In this document: positions 23,721 through 35,201 of the stretch, piece after piece
Layout: each line of letters begins with the position of its first letter
Numbering within the stretch: the first letter of the stretch is position 1
Origin: Lolium rigidum
Taxonomy: Eukaryota > Streptophyta > Magnoliopsida > Poales > Poaceae
Length of the DNA: 64,000 bases
Reading direction: 5' to 3'
NCBI RefSeq assembly: GCF_022539505.1
Contig: NC_061508.1
Location: 61,823,754-61,887,753, forward strand
The notes under the pieces: model-generated
Seen by the model: the letters and a program-made list of their open reading frames with translations, nothing else
Database searches by the model: none
What the model was told of the DNA's origin: nothing
Translations under genes and position numbers: made by a program

Positions 23721-25029
23721 AAGATAATCTATGGTTTTAGATGCTTTGACACACGAATGAGGGGGATAAGAGGGATTCACTAAGCTCATATCAATAACCA
23801 CGGGGTAAAATCCTTAATAGCAATAGTCAATATGTGGCTTGCAGAAGACTAGCTGTTGTGGTTATTTAGAGATGCGATGACCGATGGTTTTCTGGGCGCA
23901 TCTTATTACTGAGCTCTCCCACACACAATATGGTTAAAAGCATACTGTATCTTGATTAACATGAATCCTAGTGCTAGAGGTGGATCCAATAATCCCTGAG
24001 AATGCTTTGTCTTATAAAGTTTCATTCCATTTCCTGTAACGTTTTTACTGGTTTATTACTTTGTATTCAACCTTTTACAACACCTCCCTTTCAAACATTT
24101 TGAGATTAGAAATCAATTTATAAGTAATCTTTAGTGGAAACTAGCAAGGGGGCATTAAGGCCCTAACCAGTAGCTCCTCGTGGTTCGATACTCTTATTTC
24201 GAAACTAGCTACAATTGATATGTGTTCTCGCAGCTATCAGAGATTGATTATTGCATAGGTTACTCGCCTACTTGTATCACAACAAGATGTGTTATAATCA
24301 CATACCTAATTCATTCATCGATATTCCATTTGGCACATTCATTATATTATTACCATGAACTAAGTTTCTCCACGCCTAATGTATTTTCTGCAGAAACTTC
24401 AAACAAACTTCATTGCTTTTCATTTATGTTCATACTTTCTTAAAGTGTTGTTGTGAAAGATGTCGATATGTCATCATGTGTGTTTTAGCTATCATCTCTT
24501 GCCATAGTTCTATCCATTCTATATACTCTTCCTTCAAATGCTTTGGTCTTGCATCAATTTTAGTAAATTTACGACACAGATGCATAATTTGGGATCTATA
24601 ACTTTACTTTTGAAATAAGATGCTACTGTTTTTTGACTTTTCAGGGCGGATTGTAATTTGTGAACCTTGTTCTTAAACTTCTTCTCTATTAACGAATTAA
24701 AGCAAATATATTGCCTTTCTTTCGAGAAAAAAAGTACTATGGTACATCGCGTAAATGTGGTCAAATATCGTTTTAAATTTTTCCATGATCTTTTAATTTT
24801 TAACTACGGTTTGGTCCAGGAGTCACTTAGCCCCCTTTGTATAGTACAAGACGTTTCATGATGAATATCTAGGCATGCGACTGCCCTGTGATAAAATCCG
24901 AGGCCTTCCCATATGGAGAAGTTTTGTTCACAGCCTATATAGCAGCTATAGTTAATGATTGTTCAGATCAAGTATTTGGATAAGGATATGTAGCTGGACG
25001 TGGTGTAGCCATATTTACTTAACTAAGAT
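23721..25029. other. Gene-free AT-rich stretch, probable old LTR-retrotransposon DNA
   Basis: No protein-like frame was recognised. The part around 24110-24240 (ggaaactagcaagggggcattaaggcc and a nearby ggttcgatactcttatttcgaaactag) resembles LTR ends of grass retrotransposons, but no pair of LTRs could be set. Confidence 0.3.
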
Positions 25030-25034
25030 GAACC

Positions 25035-25369
25035 TGTTAAGGTTCATGCACTAGCCACTTGAATCAAAAGTCTGAACTGATGGAAAGGGCTAGGCAATCT
25101 ACTTATACACTTTAACACCCCCTCTCACGTGTGACGGGAAGACGAGAAGACAAGTCAACACGTGTAGAGAGGCAAAAAGGTAGCGGAGGCCGAACGCGGC
25201 AGGAGGCTGCGGGAAGAGGGGAGATAATTTTTAGAATAAATATTGAAAGCCAGGATTTGAACTCGAAACCTGAGGCGCTGATACCATGTTAAGGTTCATG
25301 CACTAGCCACTTGAACCAAAAGTCCGAACTAATGGAAAGAACTAGGCAATCTACTTATACACTTCAACA
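25035..25369 (-). mobile_element. Complete TRIM (miniature terminal-repeat retrotransposon)
   Basis: Two 83-bp LTRs (25035-25117 and 25287-25369) start TGTTAAGG and end CA, and flank a 169-bp interior. The 5-bp target duplication GAACC is present on both sides (25030-25034 and 25370-25374). Read on the minus strand, the base run directly after the 5' LTR is TGGTATCAGCGCC, matching the usual primer site for initiator tRNA-Met, and a purine tract (AGAGGGGGTG) lies before the 3' LTR. There is no coding capacity. The LTRs differ at only a few positions, and the element is structurally complete. Confidence 0.92.
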
Positions 25370-25374
25370 GAACC

Positions 25375-27114
25375 AAGGATATATAGTTGTCTGCCCTGGG
25401 AAATTATTCTTCAGTTTAATCAGGCACCCCATCAAAGGATTATAACGTGACTGTGCTTGTCCTGCATCACTTTTCTCTACATGTTTAGCACCGAGAATGC
25501 TTAAACATGTGCACGCTTCTTTTATCACTGATCATGTGCCAACTGTTTGATTCTCTAGGGGCCATGTATATTCTTGGCATAGTCGTACTGTGTTTTCATG
25601 TAATGCCAACTAAAAGATTCCTCTCATTCCAGAAATACGAGAAAACAAAAAAGATTCCACTGCCCGAGTGAGGTAGCTGACTATGAGAGAGGTATGAGTG
25701 CCAATCACACGCTAATATGCAACGTCTGGTCCATGAGGATCATGGAGGTAGCAGTGTGTAAAGTGTGGATGATTGAGGTTGAGGGGGCCGTGTACTGCTC
25801 TTCTTTTTGACTTGTATGCGTGCATGGCTCCAAAATGTATGAATTGGGCCCATCGTTTGGATCTAAACCTCATGTCGACTACCCTGCCAACCTGAAACAA
25901 CACTCCAAGGATCGATCCTCCACTTGCGGCAGCTGTCCTAATGTTTACAGATTTCATGTGTAATCTCTCTTTTGTCTTTTTACCTATATTGGAAAAAGGC
26001 CAACAATTTCTTTTGCTTCACAGTATCATCTTTCATTATTACTCGCATGTACGCTCTATGTCTAATCTACATTTCTATAATTCTACACAGTGGAAGTGTA
26101 GCGCTAGCGAATAAACGATGTGAGCAATTTCCTTTCTCTGAGCCATTTGCATATTCTCTTTACCCTGATAAAATAGACAATTAAATTATGCGAGATAGGA
26201 AGTCGTATTCAGGATTACTGACTGAAATTCCTTTTTAGGTGATACCCAACGGTGATTCAACTAAACCGGTCAATGGAGCGATGGGGTCGGTTGATTTGCC
26301 AGCTTGTCGAATGCACCTTGGCCCACACACTCTAATCCTCTTTGTGTGACTCCCAATTTCTGTTTTGCCCTGCGCAGATTAAAAACACATCCAAACTAAA
26401 CCAACCAGCTCGCTAGGGATACGTTGAACCTTCCCTGTTAGCCATCGTAGTCCCGCCACTATTGTTGCCTTGACACTGTGAACAGAGGTCCACGACGTTG
26501 CCAACATGCCCGTCGGCACCAATAATGATGCATGATCCCTGCTCTGTCACGCAAAGAAGATTCTCCACCGTGCCCAAAGCGGGGAAACAATAGACCAAGG
26601 GGGGCGGGTCTAGGGTAGCCAACAAGGCTCCGGTGAGGCATATTGGTTGCCGACAAGCCCAATCTGGCGACGCCTATTCGTTGTCGATAAGCCTGGTCTA
26701 GTGAGGTTCGTGCTTCAAAATACATTTTAGTGGCTTTGGAATTTTCGATGTTGCATCCGTTCTTTCAACATGCTGAAACCTTTTTTTTTTGTTGCAAACA
26801 CACAAACAATATAATTCGATGGCCCTTGGTTCTGTTGAAATTTTGCGTTTATACTGCAAACATTTTTTGCGGTGCTACAATCGGTTACTTCTATGTCTTC
26901 TCAAAATGTCTAGACGTTTTGGGTTGATTTTAACACAGTGTGAAAGAAAACATTGTGACCGTGTTGCACAATGCGGTGGGTGTGCTACAATGATCCGACT
27001 GTCTGAATCTCACACTTGACTCCTAGCGCTGGGCCAGTTGGCCATATCCAAATTGGTTTGGGCCTGGAAGGAACACTTTCATTTCGTCAGACAAGCCCAT
27101 ATCTCTCTGAGAGG
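25375..27114. other. Gene-free stretch
   Basis: No convincing coding region was found on either strand, and short frames look random. Part of the DNA around 26720-27010 (pyrimidine runs, ttgttgcaaacac, gttgcacaatgcggtg) resembles the interior of grass Mutator-like elements, but no termini could be located. Confidence 0.35.
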
Positions 27115-27123
27115 CCAACTCAG

Positions 27124-27701
27124 GGCCAAATCCTATACACCGATCAGGTCGGTGCCTATCAGACAACGCACACCCTGGTCGGGTATTGGGCCTGACCCAT
27201 TTTCACATTTTTTTAAATTTTGGGTTTCTGTTTTTTCTTTTCTTTTTTATTAGTTTTCCTGTTTTCTTTTCTGTTTCCTATTCTTTTCTGTTTATTTTTC
27301 TTTTTGCTCAAAATTGAAAAAGTTCAAATTTGAAAAAGTTCAAACTTGAAAATAGTTCAAATTCGAAAAACGTTTAAATTTTAAAAATGTTCAAATATGA
27401 AAAGTGTTCAAATTTGGAAAATGTTCAAAGCTAAAAATTGTTCGTTTTCAAACAATGTTCATAATTGAAAAATTTTCAAATTTAAAATATGTTAATTTTC
27501 GAAAAATGTTCAAATTTTGAAAAAAAAACCCGAATTTTTGAAAATGTGTTTAATCTAAAAAATGTTCATATTTCAAAAATAATATTCTAAAAGAAAAAAA
27601 TAAAAATGACCTTACCTGATGGGCCGCGGCGCACTACACAACCGCCGGGTCGGGAGTGTGCGGCACCCGTCCGCACCGACCTGGTCGGTGTATATGAGGT
27701 C
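27124..27701. mobile_element. Short non-autonomous Mutator-like element
   Basis: A 9-bp direct repeat CCAACTCAG flanks the 578-bp segment (27115-27123 and 27702-27710), as expected for Mutator-type insertion. The ends are inverted: both read, from the outside, a short variable part then TATACACCGA(T/C)CAGGTCGGTGC. The interior (27300-27600) is a degenerate AT-rich array of ttcaaattt/gaaaaa units. There is no transposase. Confidence 0.75.
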
Positions 27702-27710
27702 CCAACTCAG

Positions 27711-28388
27711 GTGTACAATCGTTTGATTTGTGAACATCAAGCCTAACCAAACACGCTTAGCTACTCAGGAAAAAAAAAACGCGCGGCACGAAACGGATAC
27801 TGCCCTGACAAACGAAAAATGGCTTTGGCACCAAGCTCCATGGAGCTCGCGTGCCAAATTGATGCACTGGATGGACGGTGGCTTATGTACGCGCCTGTCT
27901 ATCTGAATCCGATCGGCCGAGCTCAAAAATCTCATGGATGGACGGTGGCTCCTGAGCTAAAACATCTGATCAGTGGACAACGAGGTGAACCAGCTCAACT
28001 TTCTGGTCCGAGACCAGATCGGTGGCAACGCACGCTTGCGTCGGCGAGTGTCGCCAACAGGCAACAACCGATTGTAGACGCTGTTAAGCACGGACGGCCA
28101 TCGTAGCCTTGTGCAGTGGTTCTGCAACTGCAGCTCGTGGAGGTGGCTGACAAACAACTCAACCTCTAACATGTGTTCAGTATTTTGACCCAAGAACAGC
28201 TAAGTGCAAAGGTATCATCATTCAACATAAAACACATCTCCATTTTATTATCACTATCATGAAAGGTGCAGCAACTGTACCACTACAGCAGAACAATCTC
28301 ACAACCAGCACGACCACGGCGTAGCACAGCATGTTCATCCTTTGATCGACATAATAAAGGGCAACACGATTGGGTACAGATGCAAGAC
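27711..28388. other. Annexin downstream region and 3' untranslated region
   Basis: The right-hand part, from about 28220 to 28388, is the likely 3' untranslated region of the minus-strand annexin gene. The left part (27711 to about 28200) has no gene that could be recognised. It contains two copies of ggatggacggtggct (27870s and 27930s). Confidence 0.5.
28244..28249 (-). terminator. Candidate polyadenylation signal of the annexin gene
   Basis: AATAAA on the minus strand, about 140 bases downstream of the annexin stop codon, within AT-rich DNA. The distance fits a plant 3' untranslated region. No transcript evidence is available here. Confidence 0.5.
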
Positions 28389-30901
28389 TCACTCCTTCCC
28401 GAGAAGGGCAAGGAGCATGCCCTCGTAGTCTCCGGAGGTGTCTCCGGCGACAGCCTTCTCCAGGGGGACGCTGTTCCTCTTCTGGTACACCTCTTTTATC
28501 AGTTTCAGGTCCACCTCGGCCCGGGTAGTGATGATCCTAGTGAGTGAGTTCTCATCTGTTCCGTTCCCTGCAATAGCCAACCTGACGACCTTCTCGAAGT
28601 ACCTATCAGGGCAAGTGAAACACCGGATCACAGCCCGCAGAGTTTTAAGGAACTCGTCTTTGGGATCAGCCTTGAGATCCTGTAAATTGCAGAGATTGTT
28701 AGAAAGTAGCTCCTCAGTGGACGAAGCCTAGAACTAGCTGGTTAAGGCAGATCATGCCCAATTTATGGACTTGCGCTAAATATCATCAACTCTAAGAACA
28801 AAATTCATGTAAGAAGAAGAAATACCATTTACAGATGATTCGAATTGTTCATAGTTGTAAAACGTAGAGTTTGCAAAGTAGTGAACGTTTGTAAAGAAGC
28901 TCTAAATATGATACTAATTTGTATCCACAATGTGATCAGTTATAGGAACTCAAAAAAAATGACTAGGAAAATATCCAGATATAACACAATCCAGACAAGC
29001 ACATGAAAATTTATCTACTTCAGCTGGGTACTAACTGAAGAATAGGGTTGAGCTTGGATACACAATGTGTATTACATATGCTCGTATCAGGCAGAGCTGA
29101 TAAATACTAATTGTTGAATACTTTTTCCTTAGAAGTTGAATAATGCAGTGGCATTAGGACAGATGACGAGTCATGCGCTATGTTTTACATTATTCATTGC
29201 ATGACTGAATTTAACTTTATTTTGCGGGTACCTGAATTTAACTTAGTAGACTGAAATGCAGACCAAAGGTTAACATATAAGCTGATGACATCCTATCAGA
29301 TATTTAACAGAACCGGCAAAAGGAAAAGAAAAAAAAAGCTCTGTATGTACCTTATTGATTGGGTGACCAAATGAGTCATTGTAATTGTTGAATGTTGCAA
29401 GCAGCTGAGCTTTGCTGCGAGTAGTGAGGATCCTGATGATCTCATCATCAGCGTAAGCCTTATGCTCGATCTTATCCTGCAGTATTTTGGCTTCTGAATG
29501 TGCCAACCTTGTGTTGACCTCTGGTCCTTCATAGCGGTACGCGCTTACAAGCGGCACCAAAAGCTGAAATGGAGAAACAAAGAAAAATCCAGGTGTCCGT
29601 TAGCCAATATTAACGACGTCTGCACTGCTATTTCATTAGATAGACTGAAAATCAAGGTAGTGTGAATGGAATGGAACAATTGTGTCATGTTGTAAATTAG
29701 AATATCCTAACAATGTGCATGCAGGTCATAGCTTGTTTTAATACCAGTAACACATCAAAATCAGACAATGACCTGGGACGGAGTAACTAAAGACAACATG
29801 GCATTCTATTTTGATTGGAATTTAGGCTGAAGGGATCCGAGACTTCATTTTGTAAATTTAAATTTCACGAGTCAACATCGAAGAAACAATTACACTTTTG
29901 AAAACAAAGAAAAACAGAGTAATTTAGACAATAACTTTCCCTGAAATATTCATGAGAAACCCAATACCTTGTAAACATGCTAGTGAATATTTATATACAT
30001 GAACGTTATTGTTAGACTGTGGAGCAAAGCCATCATCCTGATAGCACAATTCGGAAGAAAATTGACAGAAACAGAGTACCAAAAGTAGTTTCTGCTAGCA
30101 GCCATGGATTCATTTATCAAATTCAAAACACAAGCAACCAGGAGGCCATTCTCACATGTGCGAGGTCAGTCCTAAGTCTCCCATAGATAAAGGTTTGTTT
30201 CACGGTCCATTTTGTCATTCACGAAGTCAGAAGTTATCGTATGGCAAAAACAATTCTGATCGTGCAGAAGATAGGAATGCAGTATACCTTGCGGAAGTCG
30301 CCGGTGACGTGGGCAGCGACGTCCTCCTCGAGCGATCGCTTGAATCGGTCGTGGTATGCCTGCCTGACGGCGAAGAGCTGAGCGGAGCCGCGCGCGCAGG
30401 CGATCTCGACGAGCACGGGGCTCCCGGCCTGCCACCTCGTGGCGCCCTCGTTGGCCAGCACCGCGTCCCGCTCCGCGGGGTCCAGCGTCCACAGGATCAC
30501 GGCCCTCTGGTCGAAGAAGCGAAACGGTCGATCAGAGATCTGGAAACGGTCGGGGGAAGTAGTGCGCGCGGTGCGCATAGCGGCGAGACTGGCGGTTATA
30601 CCTCGAAGTCGCCGGAGATCTCGTCGGTGATGCTGCGCAGGAGCTCCTCGCCGTAGGTGGCGGCGTAGTGCCTGCGGATGGCGCGGCGCTGCGCGGCGTC
30701 GCGGTGGGCGAGGATGGAGATGATGAGCGCCTCGTTGGTGCCCCATCCTGTAGAAACAGAGTACATCACATCGATCACACGGAGAAATGGGGGGGACGAG
30801 GATGGGCTGGAGTAAGGCAGCGTACCTTCGAAGGCCTTGCGGAGCTGCTCGCAGTCGTCGCCGACGGCGGGGACGGAGGCGGGGACGGTGAGCGTGGCCA
30901 T
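28389..30901 (-). CDS. Annexin (plant annexin D1-like), five exons
   Basis: This calcium-dependent phospholipid-binding protein acts at the inner face of the plasma membrane and in the cytosol. Plant members are linked to calcium signalling, exocytosis and stress responses. Exons on the minus strand are 30826-30901, 30602-30747, 30288-30506, 29351-29563 and 28389-28679, all joined by GT-AG introns. They sum to 945 bases, or 314 residues plus stop, the usual plant annexin length. The N terminus is [16 protein letters not shown]. Repeat 1 has the type II calcium site G26-W-G-T with the acidic partner E68. Repeat 4 has G256-N-G-T with D298. Repeats 2 and 3 lack the motif, as usual in plants. H40, C111 and C238, positions discussed for redox behaviour in Arabidopsis annexin 1, are present, and so is an IRI motif at 190-192. 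No damage is seen. Family is certain; orthology to a named cereal annexin is inferred. Confidence 0.95.
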
Positions 30902-30983
30902 CGGGATCGGAGGCGATGGGATGCGGGATCCCCCTCGAGATGTGCTGCGGGGATTGCGCGTTTCTGTAGGGGGGCAGAGGGGC

Positions 30984-30990
30984 TATTATA
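30984..30990 (-). promoter_or_regulatory. TATA-like box of the annexin gene
   Basis: The minus strand reads GTTATAATAGCC here, about 83 bases upstream of the annexin ATG. This leaves about 50 bases for a 5' untranslated region. Just upstream (about 30997 onwards) begins the DNA that is duplicated at 38820-39625. The call rests on motif and distance only. Confidence 0.5.
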
Positions 30991-33104
30991 ACGGAAGCGA
31001 TCGGCCGTGGGGGTTTAAGGAAAGCGATAGTATGTGGGTGCCATGTTAATAATTAGTGGGGGAGCAGTGACGATCTGATCTGGATCATCTGTATCCCTGT
31101 AGCACTGTATGGACGCGTGATGCACGTTTGGCCCTGGCCGGCCTCCTGTGTTATGGAAAGACCTCGATCGAGTCTTAAGCGCTAAGTCTGCAGGGATGTC
31201 ATAGTTTATGGAAACTAGATTTAGATGCGCGCCTTGGCGCACGACCCCGTGAAATTCACTATGATTTATATTTGGTATAACAACCGTGAAAATAAGGTGA
31301 AAATGGTAATACAAATTTTAGGTTTTACAAAACAAACTTTCTATGATGGAATGAGGGTAAAAAGCACACGAAATTGTGAACACATTGGCTCTAAGAGCAA
31401 CAGAAGTAAAGAAGTAACGAAGGAACGTTTTTGTAATACGTATATAATAAGATATAAAAGAAGAGAACATCAGAAACACACTTTAATAAGATATAAAATG
31501 AAGAGAACATCAGAAACACACTTACTGGAACCATACACAATTTCAAAGATATCAATTTAATTAACCTACCACACAAGTGTGATAACAGAGTCAAAAGCAA
31601 TAAAATTGATAAACTGAAGAGGCTATAAACAACCTAACACTACATGAGTGCATAACCCTTGCAAAGTTTAGGAATATGAATCATCATTTTCTCCAAACAA
31701 TTACATGCTAGCAATTAAAGTTGATCAATTCACAGGAGATTTTATGTTGGGTCCAAATTAGTCGGCCCCAATAAAATAAGACAATAAAATTAGGGGTGTG
31801 CGCATCCACGGTCTTTAGCATTGGTGGTTTGGAAAACACTATACTGAACATTTATACAAATCGTACATATGATTAAACTAAAAGATGATCGCATCCACGG
31901 TCTTTAACATTCGACCAACAGGATCACGGCCATGGGCAGAGCCCCTGCGCACAACCATGAACACTACCGATTCCACCGAGCAAGACAACCACCTTGAACA
32001 CCCAACGATCCACCTTGCCCACGCCCTCTACAACCACCACCAACATGACCGAAGCCACCACGACCACCCACAGCCACCATCCCACCACAGATTTCAGCAC
32101 CAAGTACGGGCTCTTGCTGTACAAGGTCCGATTCTTTCTACAATTTTGACCAAAGGTGTCCATCATCCTACGATCCAAATAAAGACAATACAATCAATTA
32201 GCGCACTAAAGAACACATTCTACAATAACCTGAATGATAATTCAACAAAAAAATACAACTTAGTATGGAAGGTTTCGGTAAAAAGTTTAGCATTTATGCA
32301 CGGGTTTCGATTCACCTTCTCAAGTAGTCATCCAGAGCAGGTAGCACATAATTCTAGAACTTCGTGAATTTGGAGACCATGATGTACTTTCACAATTCAA
32401 AAACAAGAAACTTGGGAGCGTGAAGTGCACAAAACACACATATGAGATACCTAACAATGGAACCTTGCTAGTTTTTTCTCCTAATTATTTACAAACACCA
32501 TACCAGCGTGTCAGAGTGATTAGGTTCCATGTGAGAGTGAGCACAACTGAATTAATAAATTTTCTTTTCACTATAGTATAATATAATTTCAACATCATTA
32601 CTTAATACTGAGTGTACACAAATTGCGTACTGAAAAGTCCACCTGAAGTGTTTTGTTCTTATAGTCTTATATGGTTTTTTTATATTGGATTGCATTTCGA
32701 GCTTGTAGAACCACAAGTGTACAACATCCCTGTAAATTATTTTCAACAGCTCTACACACTAAAATTGCACATAAAAATATTTTTATGCAGTGCTCCTTGT
32801 AATGTCCTTTTGTGCTCCATTTTTATGCTTTACAGCTTAGCATAGCAGATAGTAAGTGAGCCTCTCTGTGAGCCGGTAGTTTTTTTTTCACTAACGGTGT
32901 AATGCATTAACTTTCACCATTGCATGTATTACAAAACCAACTCGCATCAAGAATGGCATTTAGCAAAATGAAACCAATAAGGGGATCAGAATACGTATAT
33001 CTATCGGATCCTATTCGGTTGACCCGAGAACTCAGCACTCACCAGGAAACCAATCCTATTGCATGAAAACGAGATTGAGTTGATGTTCGGATCTTCACGC
33101 TTAC

Positions 33105-33900
33105 CTCGAAATTATCTCCGATGTTGACAATGAACAAGCCCTCGGCCGGACCGACAGGAAACCGGATGTCATTCCTCTTGATCTGCACGCCTTGCACATT
33201 ATTTACTTGGAGCACGAGAGAGCGGATCGGAATTAGAGTGTGGAGAGAAGGCGATGACTTTGTCCGGCTGCCGCATGCACGGGAGACAGGGACGGTAGTT
33301 CATCTCGAATGATTGTATCCCGCTGGCACATTTCTCGGCGATCGTTGCTGGTTCCGGTCCCGGATTCCTCGCCACTTGTGACCAAAAGAGAATCCGAGTA
33401 TGTGCTTCACAGCGGTAGAATATTTATACGAGTGTTGATCTGAATGAAATTCGGTCGGACACATGATGTTCCATCTAAGAATGTAATGGCAACACTTACA
33501 ACTAAAGATTAGGAGGCGATAGTGATACCGAGACCAGAAATGATATTTATAATTAATTTTTCCTAGCAAGTAATAGAAACACATTTTACTATAATTAAGT
33601 TGCACTGAGTAATGATAGAAGTACGATCGACGAGCGGTGAGCAATCAGATTCAGACCTGAAATTAGAAAACTGGTTAGGCCAGAACTTAGGTGGCCGACT
33701 GTGTATTGGTAAAGGATGTCATCCCAGTAAAGCTTCCGATCTTCCGAGACAACAAATCATTGGCCATAATCTTCCAACTGCACTCGCTCCTTGGAACGCC
33801 GAGTTCTTCGTCTCTGAAGGTAATTGGAAGAATCGCCGAATGTTGGCTTCATCCCCTCCATCTCATCGTCCGGAAAACAAGCCGTAATTCAACACCAATT
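33105..33900 (-). pseudogene. Captured fragment of an SRG1-like 2-oxoglutarate/Fe(II) dioxygenase gene
   Basis: Two exon pieces lie on the minus strand inside the Helitron. The upstream piece (about 33900-33700) reads RRFFQLPSETKN and, after a frame change, FVVSEDRKLYWDD, corresponding to the FFxLPxExK...xxSExQxLDW region of SRG1-type enzymes. The downstream piece (about 33400-33105) reads GIQSFEMNYRPC, then RQPDKVIAFSPHSNS, and after a frame change VQGVQIKRNDIRFPV and GLFIVNIGDNFE, followed directly by a GTAAGC donor. That matches the family intron position after the NIGD block. The iron-binding HxD appears as HSN, so the Asp is lost. The first and last exons are absent. The family is clear, but the fragment cannot encode an active enzyme. 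It was evidently captured as genomic DNA, since splice borders are kept. Confidence 0.75.
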
Positions 33901-34039
33901 ATTTTCCATCGGGATCGGTGGTCAACTTCTTATGATTTTCTAATTACCAAGACTAAGGAATCATCCACTTGAACCACAAATTGTACATAATTATAAGCTG
34001 AAAAATTGTACACCAACAAGGCGAGTAGTGATAATTATA

Positions 34040-34830
34040 GAAATGTAGAATGCAAGGCTTCGTCGATATCCTCTCGCCATGGCCAACACTCATCCGATCT
34101 CTCACTTCTTGGCATAAGATGGAGGTGTGGTTCTGCGGCTCTTGCCGTTCTTCCTCTCGACCCGGCTAGAGGAGGGGCATGGTATGGGAGATGGAATGCT
34201 AGCGTGGCGAGGGCGCTAGAGAACTCCCTCGCAGCAAGTGCCTTTGGAGATGTGCTCTCCACCACCACCGGCGACTCATCCGGCCGGCCGTACAGCCCGC
34301 TGCTGCTCCTCTCACCTCCCGCGAAGAATAAAAGGCAGAGTAGCGGCGAGCTTGATCAGCGGCCCGTCCCCTACCTGCTAAGCACGGAGATGGCTTCCAT
34401 TCTTTCCTATTTCCCTTCAACAACCGAGAGGAGAATCACACGGGCGACATCCCTGCTCCATCTCGATCTCGTCGACGGCGGCCATCAGAGCACCAAGAAA
34501 CATCGAGCTCCATGGAGGAGGCCAACCGACGAGATGGGGATGGGAACTTGGAGGAGGAGAAGGGCGGGTGGCGGCTAGGGAGGCGGAGCGGCGGGGAGCG
34601 AGGCACGCGGCTGCGGCCGGGGAGGCGGCGGCGGGGATCGAGGCGGCGGCTGCGGGAGCCGGGGAGGCGGCGGTTGCGGGAGGCTCGAGGGAGGGGAGAT
34701 GGCCGGAGGCGGCTGCGGGGAGACGAGGATAGGGTTTGGTGCCCTTTTCCCTCCGCTCGCGAGCACGCGCGACGCGAGAGGCTGGGCCGAGAGGGCTTTA
34801 CAGGACCCATGGATAAAAAGTGGGTCTGCG
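34040..34830. other. GC-rich low-complexity part of the Helitron
   Basis: From 34500 to 34740 the DNA is dominated by gaggcggcggcggg-type units, giving open frames in several phases with Arg/Gly/Pro-rich translations. No protein family was recognised. It may derive from a captured 5' exon or promoter region, but this cannot be shown. Confidence 0.35.
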
Positions 34831-35201
34831 GGAGGGCCTCAGCGCCCTGGACGAACGGCCGGCCGAGATCGCGCCACGTCAGCTCGATCGGACGGCCAAA
34901 AATCCAAACGCCTGTGAGAGCTCCATGGGGGTGCAGCAATCATACCGTGAGATGTGTAATGCCTGCAATTGTTATTGTCCAGCTAACATTATCATGTTGG
35001 TCTAAGAAAATGAGCTAACTGCTCATCTTGACATAAGAGACGATCTAAAATAAGCTAGCGGCCACACAGCTCATACCGAGAGTGAGAGTGAGAGTCGGAG
35101 CGGAAACAATGGTGACAGGCGCGTCACTTCCTTGTTGGAGACGTCGCATTGGAGTTTCTAGCCTTCGCGGTGTGACAGAGCTCGCGGCGGTTCAGTGAGA
35201 T

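Larger units (their letters stand above)
31215..34952 (-). mobile_element. Helitron with captured gene DNA, ends defined by an empty site
   Basis: On the minus strand the element begins TCTCACGG at 34952 and ends ATCTAAATCTAG at 31215, 3738 bp. The 3' end carries a GC hairpin (GTGCGCC/GGCGCGC) about 11 bases before CTAG. It lies between A31214 and T34953. The paralogous copy 2 reads straight across the same A/T site (39049/39050) as taatggaaATgtgtaatgc with no extra bases and no target duplication, exactly as Helitrons insert. No Rep/helicase gene is present, so it is non-autonomous. It carries exons of a 2-oxoglutarate dioxygenase gene (about 33105-33900) and a GC-rich stretch of unknown origin (34040-34830). 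Confidence 0.93.

Noticed and set aside
34512..35018. Long Arg/Gly-rich ORFs in the Helitron
   Set aside because: They come from GC-rich low-complexity DNA open in several frames at once, with no family similarity.
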